Assembly (NCBI RefSeq): GCF_026072635.1
Contig: NZ_AP023081.1
Location: 280,501-344,500, forward strand
DNA: 64,000 nucleotides
From: Pseudomonas solani
GTDB lineage: Bacteria > Pseudomonadota > Gammaproteobacteria > Pseudomonadales > Pseudomonadaceae
Direction of reading: 5' to 3'
Shown here: one piece after another, positions 45,362 through 52,727 of the stretch
Layout: each line of letters starts with the position of its first letter
Numbering within the stretch: position 1 is the stretch's first letter
Notes under the pieces: generated by a model
The model's database searches: none
Told to the model about the DNA's origin: nothing
Seen by the model: the letters and a program-made list of their open reading frames with translations, nothing else
Program-made: the position numbers and the translations under genes

Positions 45362-46436
45362 AGATACCGTCTTGATCCCTAGTGAGCAAGGGCCAGTTTT
45401 ACGTCGTACGGCTGGCCCGATTTCAAGACGCCATAAGCGATGTTCAGCAGCTTACGCATCGCTGCGCAGATGATCTGCATGCCGGTCTTGCCCTTGGCTC
45501 TGAGGCGTTCTCTCATCGCTTTGATCGCCCCGTTGTGCTGCAGGGCGCAAACGGCAGGCATGTACAGCCCAGCACGCAGCCGCGATGAGCCCATCTTGGA
45601 AATGCGGGTCTGCCCCCGGTACTTACCAGACTCCTGCAAACGCGGATTGAGCCCGGCAAAGGCGGTAATCGCGCGGCTGCTGGTGAAGCGATGAGGGTCG
45701 CCCAGCTCCGCCAGGATCAGGGCGGCTGTCTTGTCCGCGATGCCATCGATGCTGGTCAACAGATCACGTTTGCCGCGCAGATCCGGGTCATTGTCGATGT
45801 GGTTGTTGATGGCCTTGAGGGTTTCCTCGATCTGTTGCTCGATGTGCCGCAACACTGAGCGGATCGACTCCTGCACGCTGGTATCGGCCACCTCCAGGCG
45901 ATTGCTCTCCATCTGCTGGATTTCCTGCAGATCCGCCAGGCGCCGCATCAGTGCTTTCAGGCGCCGTATGGCGCGAGGTTCAGGCTGCCAGGGCCGTAGC
46001 TCATCTTGGTGGCGCTCGCCGTATTCGGCGATCAGCTTGGCGTCGACCTTGTCAGTTTTCACGCGCTGCAGCTGACTGCGGGCGTAGTGAGCGATTTGCG
46101 CTGGGTTGAGGACGCAGACCCGATAGTTCTGCTCCAGCAGCCATTCGGCCAGGGCTTCATGGTGGATGCCGGTGGCTTCCATCACGACCCAGGCACCCGC
46201 CTCGCTGTGCTTGTTCAGCCACTCCTGCAGCGTGCGAAAGCCCGCCTCGCTGTTGGCCAACTTGGCCTTGGTGCGGTACTTGCCGTTCGCCTGCAGGGTG
46301 GCGATATCAAACGTGTGCTTCGCAATGTCGACACCAATGACACTGGGCATGTGTGCTCCTCCTGATCGTTCCAAATGCGATCATCACTGCACCCGGCCCA
46401 ACCTTGTGAATGCGAGCTCTGGGCTCAAGATACCGT
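45362..46436 (-). mobile_element. IS110-type insertion element, provisional boundaries
   Basis: The outer limits are marked by a 9-bp direct repeat AGATACCGT at 45362-45370 and 46428-46436. The transposase fills most of the interval. Only 17 bp lie on its 3' side and 86 bp on its 5' side, which is short for an element carrying a bridge RNA. The true right end may therefore lie further into 46437-46580. The boundaries are tentative. Confidence 0.4.
45379..46350 (-). CDS. IS110 family transposase
   Basis: The 323-residue protein has the N-terminal RuvC-like DEDD domain (VIGVDIAKHTFDIA, then VVMEATGIH and KTDKVDAKLIAEY). The C-terminal Transposase_20 region includes LLTSIDGIADKTAALILAELGD and AITAFAGLNPRLQESGKYRG, with the serine-containing stretch ISKMGSSRLRAGLY. 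All key acidic residues appear present and the frame is intact, so it may be active. The start MPSVIGVDIAK was chosen over an upstream ATG. Its codon use and lower GC differ from its neighbours. IS110 elements lack inverted repeats and are guided by a structured non-coding RNA. The insertion separates pedH from the rest of the ped cluster. Confidence 0.95.
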   Translation of the reverse strand: MPSVIGVDIAKHTFDIATLQANGKYRTKAKLANSEAGFRTLQEWLNKHSEAGAWVVMEATGIHHEALAEWLLEQNYRVCVLNPAQIAHYARSQLQRVKTDKVDAKLIAEYGERHQDELRPWQPEPRAIRRLKALMRRLADLQEIQQMESNRLEVADTSVQESIRSVLRHIEQQIEETLKAINNHIDNDPDLRGKRDLLTSIDGIADKTAALILAELGDPHRFTSSRAITAFAGLNPRLQESGKYRGQTRISKMGSSRLRAGLYMPAVCALQHNGAIKAMRERLRAKGKTGMQIICAAMRKLLNIAYGVLKSGQPYDVKLALAH

Positions 46437-46579
46437 TCGGGCTGTTCGAGTGAGTGTGGAGGGGCGGAGCACTATCTACGTCGCAGGCTCAGGGCCTAAG
46501 GGTGGACACGACTTCCAGCCCCTCCCCCGATGATCAGTCGGGAACTATTACCCCTGAAGGGGTAGTTAGTCGAGATACA

Positions 46580-46609
46580 AGGGTGGACGACGCTTCACCC
46601 GTCCACCAT
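46580..46609. repeat. REP-like hairpin with ACGCTTCACC loop
   Basis: The stem GGTGGACG / CGTCCACC (8 bp) encloses the same loop as 9407-9416 and 13581-13590. The stem bases differ from the other copies but remain paired. It lies 28 bp past the stop of the metallo-hydrolase gene. Confidence 0.75.
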
Positions 46610-46637
46610 GCGGAGCGCGTCGTGGCACCGCTGCGCC

Positions 46638-47564
46638 TCACTCAGCCAATGGCAGGCGTTCGCGCTCGTAGCGCGGGTAAAGGTGGCTGACGCTGCGCAC
46701 CAGCTCGTAGCGGGTCAGGCTGATGCCGGCGAAGCGTTCGGGGATGGGCGCGCGGATCAGCTCGTTCATCTCCGCGCCGCGTTTCGCGCCGTCGCGCAGC
46801 AGGCCGTCGAGCCAGCCGAGGTAGTCGCGCATCTGGGTGAAGATCGCGTCATCGCGGGCCACCGGGCCGTGGCCGGGCACCAGCAGTTTCCAGGGCAGCG
46901 CCTGGAGCTGGTCGAGGTCGGCGAGCCAAACGTCCAGCCCCGGGCTGTTGGGGGTGGTCAGGGCCCGCTGGTAGAACAGCAAATCACCGCCGAAGAGCAC
47001 GCCGGTGCGCTCGTCGAGGATCGCCAGGTCCGCCCCGGTGTGGCCGCGCAGGGCCAGCAGGCGCAGCGGGTGGCCACCGATGCTGAAGGTGCCGGGGGTG
47101 ACCGCCTCGGTGGGCAGCAGCACCTCGGTGCCGCGCATCCAGTCGCCCACCAGGCGGTACATGTTCTCGGCCATGGCGTCGCCCTGCTGGCGCAGCAGTT
47201 CGGTGGTGCCGGGCAAGGCGGCGATGGGCACGTCGGCGAAGGCCTGGTTGCCCAGCGCGTGGTCCGGGTGGTGGTGGGTGATCAGCACCCGGACCACCGG
47301 CTGCGGGGTGACCCGTGCGATGGCCTGGCGCATCGCCTCGCCGTAGCGCCTGGAGGGGCCGCTGTCGATCACCACCACGCCGTCGTCGGTGACGATGAAG
47401 GCGGTGTTGACCACGTTGCCGCCATTGCCCGCCGCGAAGTTGTCGGTGCTGCCTTCCAGCAGCCAGGTGCCTTCGGCGATCTGCCGGGGTTGCAGGGTGT
47501 AGTCCAGCTCGGCGCGGGACAGCAGCGGCAGCACGACGAGGAACACCAGCACGAGCAGGCGCAT
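46638..47564 (-). CDS. Quinoprotein relay system metallo-beta-lactamase-fold hydrolase
   Basis: The 308-residue secreted protein has a signal peptide (MRLLVLVFLVVLPLLSRA) and a metallo-beta-lactamase fold with the zinc motif THHHPDHALG near residues 96-105. Further ligand regions are RGHTGADL, FGGDLLFYQ and VPGHGPV. It belongs to the group found only beside PQQ alcohol dehydrogenases. The substrate is unknown; a part in a quinoprotein redox relay has been proposed from gene context. It starts two bases after the SoxYZ-like gene and is the last gene of the four-gene exaB operon. The longer overlapping ORF from 48290 is not used. Confidence 0.9.
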   Translation of the reverse strand: MRLLVLVFLVVLPLLSRAELDYTLQPRQIAEGTWLLEGSTDNFAAGNGGNVVNTAFIVTDDGVVVIDSGPSRRYGEAMRQAIARVTPQPVVRVLITHHHPDHALGNQAFADVPIAALPGTTELLRQQGDAMAENMYRLVGDWMRGTEVLLPTEAVTPGTFSIGGHPLRLLALRGHTGADLAILDERTGVLFGGDLLFYQRALTTPNSPGLDVWLADLDQLQALPWKLLVPGHGPVARDDAIFTQMRDYLGWLDGLLRDGAKRGAEMNELIRAPIPERFAGISLTRYELVRSVSHLYPRYERERLPLAE

Positions 47565-47566
47565 GC

Positions 47567-48322
47567 CTAGAGCCCCCCTTCGAATTCGTTGCCGTTGTTG
47601 TCGCGCAGCCACAGGCGCGCGCCTGCGTGGCCCTTCACGTCCAGGCTGAGGGTGGGGTTCTCGGCCACGGCCGGGAACAGCTCCAGGGTCGCCAGGGGCT
47701 TGCCGTCGGCGTCGCGCAGTTCGGCCTGGTTGAGGAAGAACTCGGGGATGCCGCCCACCAGGCCGTTGTCCATCGGGTGGTCGACGCGCAGGCGCAGGCG
47801 TTCGTCGTCCCCCAGGGGAAAGCGCGCGGCGTGGATCTGCCCCAGGCGGTCCTCCCAGCCCGGTTGCGCGCGCACCACGCTGGGCGCGGTGCAGCCGCCG
47901 CCGGCGGCGTCGATCCAGGCCGAGCCGATGTGCCAGACGCCATCCTCGGTCAGCGCCGCCGCGCGGATCGGCGTGGCCTGCTCGATGCGGATGCGGATCG
48001 CCACCACCGGCAATACGGCATCGCCGGGGCGGAAGTCGAACACCCGGGGAATGGGGTTGAGCTCGGCCCAGGCCATGACTCGCGTCACCTTGCCCGGCAG
48101 CGCCCGGGCGTCCACCTGGATCGGCACCTGGCGGGCGTCCTCGGCGAAGGGCGGCGCCAGCAGCTGCACGCGGTCGTCGAAGACGTAGGGCGCGCCGTCG
48201 AGGATGCGCTGGTGGTGGAAGTCCCACATCACCGAGGGCATCGGGTCCTTGCCCGGGTCGGGCGCAGCGAGGGCCTGGGCACCCAGGCACAAGCCCAGCA
48301 GCAGCGTGGTCAGGTGGCGCAT
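47567..48322 (-). CDS. Quinoprotein dehydrogenase-associated SoxYZ-like carrier protein
   Basis: The 251-residue exported protein (signal peptide to about residue 20, AQALAA) resembles a fusion of SoxY and SoxZ. A SoxY-like half carries the swinging-arm type Cys144 in AAGGGCTAPS, followed by a SoxZ-like beta-sandwich with HPMDNGLV and IPEFFLNQAELRDADGK. In sulfur-oxidising systems this Cys carries the substrate. In alcohol clusters the carried group is not known. It lies between the binding-protein and metallo-hydrolase genes, and co-occurrence suggests the three act together in the periplasm. The ATG at 48322 gives the signal peptide. Confidence 0.88.
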   Translation of the reverse strand: MRHLTTLLLGLCLGAQALAAPDPGKDPMPSVMWDFHHQRILDGAPYVFDDRVQLLAPPFAEDARQVPIQVDARALPGKVTRVMAWAELNPIPRVFDFRPGDAVLPVVAIRIRIEQATPIRAAALTEDGVWHIGSAWIDAAGGGCTAPSVVRAQPGWEDRLGQIHAARFPLGDDERLRLRVDHPMDNGLVGGIPEFFLNQAELRDADGKPLATLELFPAVAENPTLSLDVKGHAGARLWLRDNNGNEFEGGL

Positions 48323-48353
48323 GGCGGTTCTCCCTGGCAGGCCGGGGCCCACC

Positions 48354-49232
48354 TCATTGCACGTCCTGGTAGAGGCCGGGCAGCTCGTAGGTCAGCCCGT
48401 AGCGGGCGTATATAGCGGCCAGCCGGCCATCGCGGACCATCGCCTCCACCTCCATGTCCAGCGCGTTGGAAAGCTGGCGGTTGGACTCGTGCACCGCCAT
48501 GCCGATGTCCCACAGGGGCTGGCCGAGGTTGGGGTAGGTGGTGTCGGAGGATTGCAGCGCCGGGTCGGCGGCCTGGTGCAGCAGCCACTGCAGCTCGCCG
48601 CGCAGGGCCATCACCGCGTCCACCTCGGCGCCCTGCAGGGCGGTGAAGGCGGCGGCCGGGCTCGGGTAGTGGCGGGTGTTGGCGCTGAGCTGGCCGTTGA
48701 ACACCGAGGTCAGGTAGAAGGACGGCACGCTCTCCAGCTCGACGCCGATGGGGTGCAGGCGGAACACGCCGATGCTGTCCACCGCCGGCAGGCGCCGGGT
48801 GTCGTGCACCAGGTGCCAGCGCTCGCGCTGGTAGGGGGCGAAGATCACCACCTGTTCGTTGACCAACTCGCCCACGTCGTTGCGCCGCGCGGTGTAGTCA
48901 CGGTCGTAGGGCACGCGCAGCATCAGGTCCGCGAGCAATTTGGGGCGCAGGTAGTGGCCCTTCCAGATGTAGTTGCGCAGGTCGTCGTCGAGCTTCTCGC
49001 CGGGGGTCACCCAGATCAGCTCGGCCTTCAGCCCCAGCGCTGCGGCCAGGGCATTGGCCAGGTCGACGTCGACGCCGCGGGCCTGGCCGTCCTGCTGGAA
49101 GCTGTAGGGCGGGAAGTTCTCGTAGACCGCGACCTTGAGCACCCCCGAGGCGAGGATGTCGTCATAGGGGCGGACCTGCGCCTGCGCCAGCGGCAGGCAC
49201 AGCAACCAGCACAGCAGGGCGAGCAGGCGCAT
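48354..49232 (-). CDS. Quinoprotein-associated periplasmic substrate-binding protein
   Basis: The 292-residue protein is a bilobed periplasmic binding protein of the amino-acid ABC (SBP_bac_3) type. A signal peptide (MRLLALLCWLLCLPLAQAQ) precedes VLKVAVYENFPPYSF and the GVDVDLANALAAALGL signature. It belongs to the subgroup linked to PQQ alcohol dehydrogenases. No ABC permease or ATPase lies in this operon, so it may be a sensor or a metal/PQQ/alcohol binder rather than a transport component. It starts five bases after the exaB stop. The longer upstream ORF overlaps exaB and is not used. Confidence 0.88.
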   Translation of the reverse strand: MRLLALLCWLLCLPLAQAQVRPYDDILASGVLKVAVYENFPPYSFQQDGQARGVDVDLANALAAALGLKAELIWVTPGEKLDDDLRNYIWKGHYLRPKLLADLMLRVPYDRDYTARRNDVGELVNEQVVIFAPYQRERWHLVHDTRRLPAVDSIGVFRLHPIGVELESVPSFYLTSVFNGQLSANTRHYPSPAAAFTALQGAEVDAVMALRGELQWLLHQAADPALQSSDTTYPNLGQPLWDIGMAVHESNRQLSNALDMEVEAMVRDGRLAAIYARYGLTYELPGLYQDVQ

Positions 49233-49237
49233 GGCGA

Positions 49238-49675
49238 TCACTCTTCGACGTGGACGCTTTCCAGGTAGGAGCGGATGGCCCAGAGCGCTTCCTGGCTGAG
49301 GAAGTCGGCCATCTTCGGCATGTACACCGCGCCGTCGCGCACCGCGCCGTTGATCACCCGTTCCTTGAACCACTCGTCGCCATCGGCGCTGATTTCCAGC
49401 AGGCGCAGGTCAGGGGCGATGCCACCGGACTTGGCTTCCAGGCCGTGGCAACGGGCGCAGTTCTGGTTGTAGGCCGAGGAACCGATCTCCACCGCCAGGG
49501 CGTTCTTCTCATAGGGCGCGCGGTAGGGGTTGGTGTCGCGCCATTCCTTGCCCAGGGGCTCCAGGCCATCGGTGTTGACGGCCTGCGGCACGACATCGCC
49601 ATGGGCCAGGGCAAGACCGGTGAGGCTCAGACCGGCAAGGAACATCAGGCCACGCAGGGCGTTCTTGTTATTCAT
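49238..49675 (-). CDS. exaB: Cytochrome c550 (ExaB/PedF)
   Basis: The 145-residue periplasmic cytochrome has a signal peptide (MNNKNALRGLMFLAGLSLTG, cut near ALA) and one haem site, Cys73-Cys76-His77 (CARCH). A probable axial Met lies in YMPKMADFL near residues 109-112. It accepts electrons from the quinoprotein alcohol dehydrogenases and passes them to the oxidase. It is divergent from exaA, with a 309-bp shared control region. Three further quinoprotein-associated genes follow it in tight order, so they are probably co-induced. Confidence 0.93.
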   Translation of the reverse strand: MNNKNALRGLMFLAGLSLTGLALAHGDVVPQAVNTDGLEPLGKEWRDTNPYRAPYEKNALAVEIGSSAYNQNCARCHGLEAKSGGIAPDLRLLEISADGDEWFKERVINGAVRDGAVYMPKMADFLSQEALWAIRSYLESVHVEE

Positions 49676-49787
49676 GACTTCCATCCTCTTCGAGATGCTG
49701 GGCAAGGCGAACGCTCGGCAGGAGCGTGGTGACGAGGATGGTAAGGAGCCGTCGATAACGGCCGAATGCTGCTTTGGTGGCCGCGCC

Positions 49788-49801
49788 CTACTCCCTTGGT
49801 A
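49788..49801. promoter_or_regulatory. Regulon motif copy (exaA/exaB)
   Basis: CTACTCCCTTGGTA matches YTACTNCYTTGGTA at every specified base. It is 183 bp before exaA and 112 bp before exaB, so one site could serve both divergent promoters. Confidence 0.7.
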
Positions 49802-49861
49802 GCAGGCCGGGCGGAGGTGTATCGAGGCGCTTTGGCAGCGGTTCCAAGTCATGCCCGCACT

Positions 49862-49876
49862 GGGAAGTTTTCCCGG
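49862..49876. promoter_or_regulatory. Palindrome upstream of exaA
   Basis: GGGAAGTTTTCCCGG shares 13 of 15 bases with the pedH leader palindrome. It lies about 108 bp before the exaA ATG, an activator-type position, whereas the pedH copy is close to the start codon. Its centre is 73.5 bp from the regulon motif. Confidence 0.5.
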
Positions 49877-49984
49877 CAAGCGCGGGAGTTTTTCCGTATC
49901 CCGCAGGCGGTGGCGCTTCCAGTATTCGAAGCGCCAGGACGCCAGGTGGCGCACTGGTCCACAACGACCACGGGAACCGCACAC

Positions 49985-51856
49985 ATGACAACAAGATCGC
50001 ACCCCCAACCTGCCAGCCCGCTCAGCCTCGCCATCAAGGGCCTCCTGCTCGCCGGTGGCCTCGCCGCCAGCGCCGGGGCCTTCGCCGCCAACGTGACCTG
50101 GGAAGACATCGCCAACGACCATGTCTCGGTCAAGGACGTGCTGCAGTACGGCATGGGCACCAACGCCCAGCGCTGGAGCCCCCTGGCCCAGGTCAACGAC
50201 CAGAACGTGTTCAAGCTGGTGCCGGCCTGGTCCTACTCCTTCGGCGACGAGAAGCAGCGCGGCCAGGAATCCCAGGCGATCGTGCGCGACGGTGTGGTCT
50301 ACGTCACCGGCTCCTACTCCCGCGTGTTCGCCCTCGACGCCAAGACCGGCAAGCGCCTGTGGGTCTACAACCACCGCCTGCCCGACGACATCCGCCCCTG
50401 CTGCGACGTGGTCAACCGCGGCGCCGCCATCTACGGCGACAAGATCTTCTTCGGCACCCTGGACGGCCGCCTGGTGGCGCTGAACAAGGACACCGGCAAG
50501 GTGGTGTGGAACAAGAAGTTCGGCGATCACACCGCCGGCTACACCATGACCGGGGCCCCGACCCTGATCAAGGACCAGAAGACCGGCAAGACCCTGCTGA
50601 TCCACGGCAGCTCCGGTGACGAATTCGGCGTGGTCGGCCAGCTCTACGCCCGCGACCCGGACACCGGCGAGGAAGTCTGGATGCGCCCCTTCGTCGAGGG
50701 CCACATGGGCCGCCTCAATGGCAAGGACAGCACCCCGACGGGCGATGTGAAGGCGCCCTCCTGGCCGGACGACAAGAACTCCCCGACCGGCAAGGTCGAG
50801 GCCTGGAGCCACGGTGGCGGCGCCCCCTGGCAGAGCGCCAGCTTCGACGCCGAGACCAACACCATCATCGTTGGCGCGGGCAACCCCGGCCCCTGGAACA
50901 CCTGGGCGCGCACCGCCAAGGGCGGCAACCCCCACGACTACGACAGCCTCTACACCTCCGGCCAGGTGGGCGTGGACCCGAGCACCGGCGAGGTGAAGTG
51001 GTTCTACCAGCACACCCCGAACGACGCCTGGGACTTCTCCGGCAACAACGAGCTGGTGCTGTTCGACTACAAGGGCAAGGACGGCAAGGTGGTGAAAGCC
51101 ACCGCCCACGCCGACCGCAACGGCTTCTTCTATGTGGTGGACCGCACCAACGGCAAGCTGCAGAACGCCTTCCCCTTCGTCGACAACATCACCTGGGCCA
51201 GCCACATCGACCTGAAGACCGGCCGCCCGGTGGAGAACGAAGGCCAGCGCCCGCCGCTGCCCGAGCCGGGCCAGAAGCACGGCAAGGCGGTGGAGGTCTC
51301 CCCGCCCTTCCTCGGCGGCAAGAACTGGAACCCCATGGCCTACAGCCAGGACACCGGCCTGTTCTACGTGCCGGCCAACAACTGGAAGGAGGACTACTGG
51401 ACCGAGGAGGTGAACTACAAGAAAGGCTCCGCCTACCTGGGCATGGGCTTCCGCATCAAGCGCATGTACGACGACCACGTCGGCAGCCTGCGCGCCATGG
51501 ACCCGACCACCGGCAAGGTGGTGTGGGAACACAACGAGCACCTGCCGCTCTGGGCCGGCGTACTCGCCACCAAGGGCAACCTGGTGTTCACCGGCACCGG
51601 CGACGGCTTCTTCAAGGCCTTCGACGCGAAAACCGGCAAGGAGCTGTGGAAGTTCCAGACCGGCAGCGGCATCGTCTCCCCGCCCATCACCTGGGAACAG
51701 GACGGCGAGCAGTACATCGGCGTGACCGTCGGCTACGGCGGCGCCGTGCCGCTGTGGGGCGGCGACATGGCCGAGCTGACCAAGCCGGTGGCCCAGGGCG
51801 GCTCGTTCTGGGTGTTCAAGCTGCCGAGCTGGGACAACAAGACCGCCAGCCGCTGA
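49985..51856 (+). CDS. exaA: Quinoprotein ethanol dehydrogenase ExaA (calcium type)
   Basis: The 623-residue periplasmic enzyme has a signal peptide ending AFA (residue 34) and an eight-bladed PQQ propeller. The vicinal disulphide is Cys139-Cys140 (RPCCDVVNRG), and the active site is NDAWDFSGNN with catalytic Asp350. Ser352, two residues later, shows the calcium-type site rather than the lanthanide type. The C-terminus (PLWGGDMAEL, then GSFWVFKLPSW) is typical. It oxidises ethanol and other primary alcohols to aldehydes, passing electrons to cytochrome c550. It is divergent from exaB. A GC-rich hairpin (51864-51885) follows the stop, then the pentapeptide gene. The size matches P. aeruginosa ExaA exactly. 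Confidence 0.96.
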   Translation: MTTRSHPQPASPLSLAIKGLLLAGGLAASAGAFAANVTWEDIANDHVSVKDVLQYGMGTNAQRWSPLAQVNDQNVFKLVPAWSYSFGDEKQRGQESQAIVRDGVVYVTGSYSRVFALDAKTGKRLWVYNHRLPDDIRPCCDVVNRGAAIYGDKIFFGTLDGRLVALNKDTGKVVWNKKFGDHTAGYTMTGAPTLIKDQKTGKTLLIHGSSGDEFGVVGQLYARDPDTGEEVWMRPFVEGHMGRLNGKDSTPTGDVKAPSWPDDKNSPTGKVEAWSHGGGAPWQSASFDAETNTIIVGAGNPGPWNTWARTAKGGNPHDYDSLYTSGQVGVDPSTGEVKWFYQHTPNDAWDFSGNNELVLFDYKGKDGKVVKATAHADRNGFFYVVDRTNGKLQNAFPFVDNITWASHIDLKTGRPVENEGQRPPLPEPGQKHGKAVEVSPPFLGGKNWNPMAYSQDTGLFYVPANNWKEDYWTEEVNYKKGSAYLGMGFRIKRMYDDHVGSLRAMDPTTGKVVWEHNEHLPLWAGVLATKGNLVFTGTGDGFFKAFDAKTGKELWKFQTGSGIVSPPITWEQDGEQYIGVTVGYGGAVPLWGGDMAELTKPVAQGGSFWVFKLPSWDNKTASR

Positions 51857-51863
51857 CCCTCCC

Positions 51864-51885
51864 CGGCGCGCCTGCGGGCGCGCCG
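51864..51885 (+). terminator. Hairpin between exaA and the pentapeptide gene
   Basis: CGGCGCGCC and GGCGCGCCG form a perfect 9-bp stem with a TGCG loop, seven bases after the exaA stop. There is no U-tract. It may partly terminate or protect the abundant exaA message. Confidence 0.55.
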
Positions 51886-51913
51886 ACTCCCCTGCCACGC
51901 ACCAGGAGCCGTC

Positions 51914-52594
51914 ATGAACTACCTGCCCATGTTCCTTCCCCTGCTGATGCTGGTCGTCGGGCTCGCCTGGGCCCAGGCCCCCGCCCCGCAAGCCGAAACC
52001 GCCACCGAGGACGCCGTCCGGGTGATCGGCGGCTGCCGCCTGGAGCCGGAAAGCCAATGCCCCGGCGCCGACCTGCGCAATGCCGACCTGCGCAACCTCG
52101 ACCTGCACAAGATCAACCTGGCCGGGGCCGACCTCTCCGGCGCCGACCTGCGCCACGCCAACCTCGACCTGGCCAACCTGGAGAAAGCCCAGCTGGTGGG
52201 CAGCAACCTGACCCGCGCCAGCCTGCAGCAGAGCAACCTGCGCGTGGCCAACCTCAGTGGCGCCCGCCTGGTGGCGGTGCAGGGCTGGGGCCTGTTCGGC
52301 CAGGGCGCGCAGTTCAAGGGCGCCGACCTGACCGCCGCCTACCTGGAGTTCGCCCGCCTCTCCGGCGCCAAGCTGCACGACGCCAACCTCAGCGCCGCCG
52401 ACCTGGAAATGACCTGGCTCAGCCGCGCCGACCTCAAGGGCGCCCGCCTCAACGACGCCAACCTGCAGGAAGCCAAGCTGGGCGACGCCAACCTGGAGAA
52501 CGCCGACCTCAGCGGCGCCCGCCGCCACTACGCGTCGTTCCAGGGGGTGAACATGGAAGGCTGCCGGGAATGCCCGGTGGATTGGGAAAAATAA
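51914..52594 (+). CDS. Exported pentapeptide-repeat protein
   Basis: The 226-residue protein has a signal peptide (MNYLPMFLPLLMLVVGLAWA) followed by about 28 pentapeptide units of A(D/N)Lxx form, such as ADLRNADLRNLDL and ADLSGADLRHANL. These predict a right-handed quadrilateral beta-helix. Three or four Cys remain outside the repeats (GGCRLEPESQC near the start, GCREC near the end), likely capping by disulphides. It starts 57 bp after exaA with an AGGAG site. The same gene order occurs in the P. putida ped cluster. The function is unknown; a periplasmic scaffold for the quinoproteins is only a guess. Confidence 0.88.
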   Translation: MNYLPMFLPLLMLVVGLAWAQAPAPQAETATEDAVRVIGGCRLEPESQCPGADLRNADLRNLDLHKINLAGADLSGADLRHANLDLANLEKAQLVGSNLTRASLQQSNLRVANLSGARLVAVQGWGLFGQGAQFKGADLTAAYLEFARLSGAKLHDANLSAADLEMTWLSRADLKGARLNDANLQEAKLGDANLENADLSGARRHYASFQGVNMEGCRECPVDWEK

Positions 52595-52727
52595 TGCTCG
52601 GGCGGCGCGCGTCTACACTTCAGGCGTCGCGCCCCAACGATTTTTCTGTCATCTGATTTAAGAAAGTTCTGTCAGGGCCGATGAGCTGACCAAGCGCCTC
52701 CACACTCTCAGCCAACGGGTTCCGACC

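Larger units (their letters stand above)
44985..45378. promoter_or_regulatory. 394-bp region upstream of pedH, up to the IS110 transposase
   Basis: No gene is supported. It contains the pedH control sites (palindrome 45017-45033, regulon motif 45094-45107), a run of GGGTGGGC-type sequence, a REP-like element bounded by 11-bp inverted repeats (45199-45320), and the left flank of the IS110 gene. Confidence 0.7.
49676..49984. promoter_or_regulatory. 309-bp divergent exaB-exaA control region
   Basis: No gene is supported. It contains the regulon motif at 49788-49801 and a GGGAA/TTCCC palindrome at 49862-49874, both facing exaA. A second imperfect GGGA...TTCC stretch follows at 49884-49895. Promoter hexamers are not obvious, as expected for an activator-dependent promoter. 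Confidence 0.7.

Noticed and set aside
46638..48290. A 550-codon fused ORF joining the SoxYZ-like and metallo-hydrolase genes
   Set aside because: Its first half is the wrong frame of the SoxYZ-like gene; both proteins have their own signal peptides and starts.
49238..52528. A 1,096-codon minus-strand ORF running from exaB through the complement of exaA
   Set aside because: Only its last 145 codons are the cytochrome; the remainder is antisense to exaA and the pentapeptide gene.
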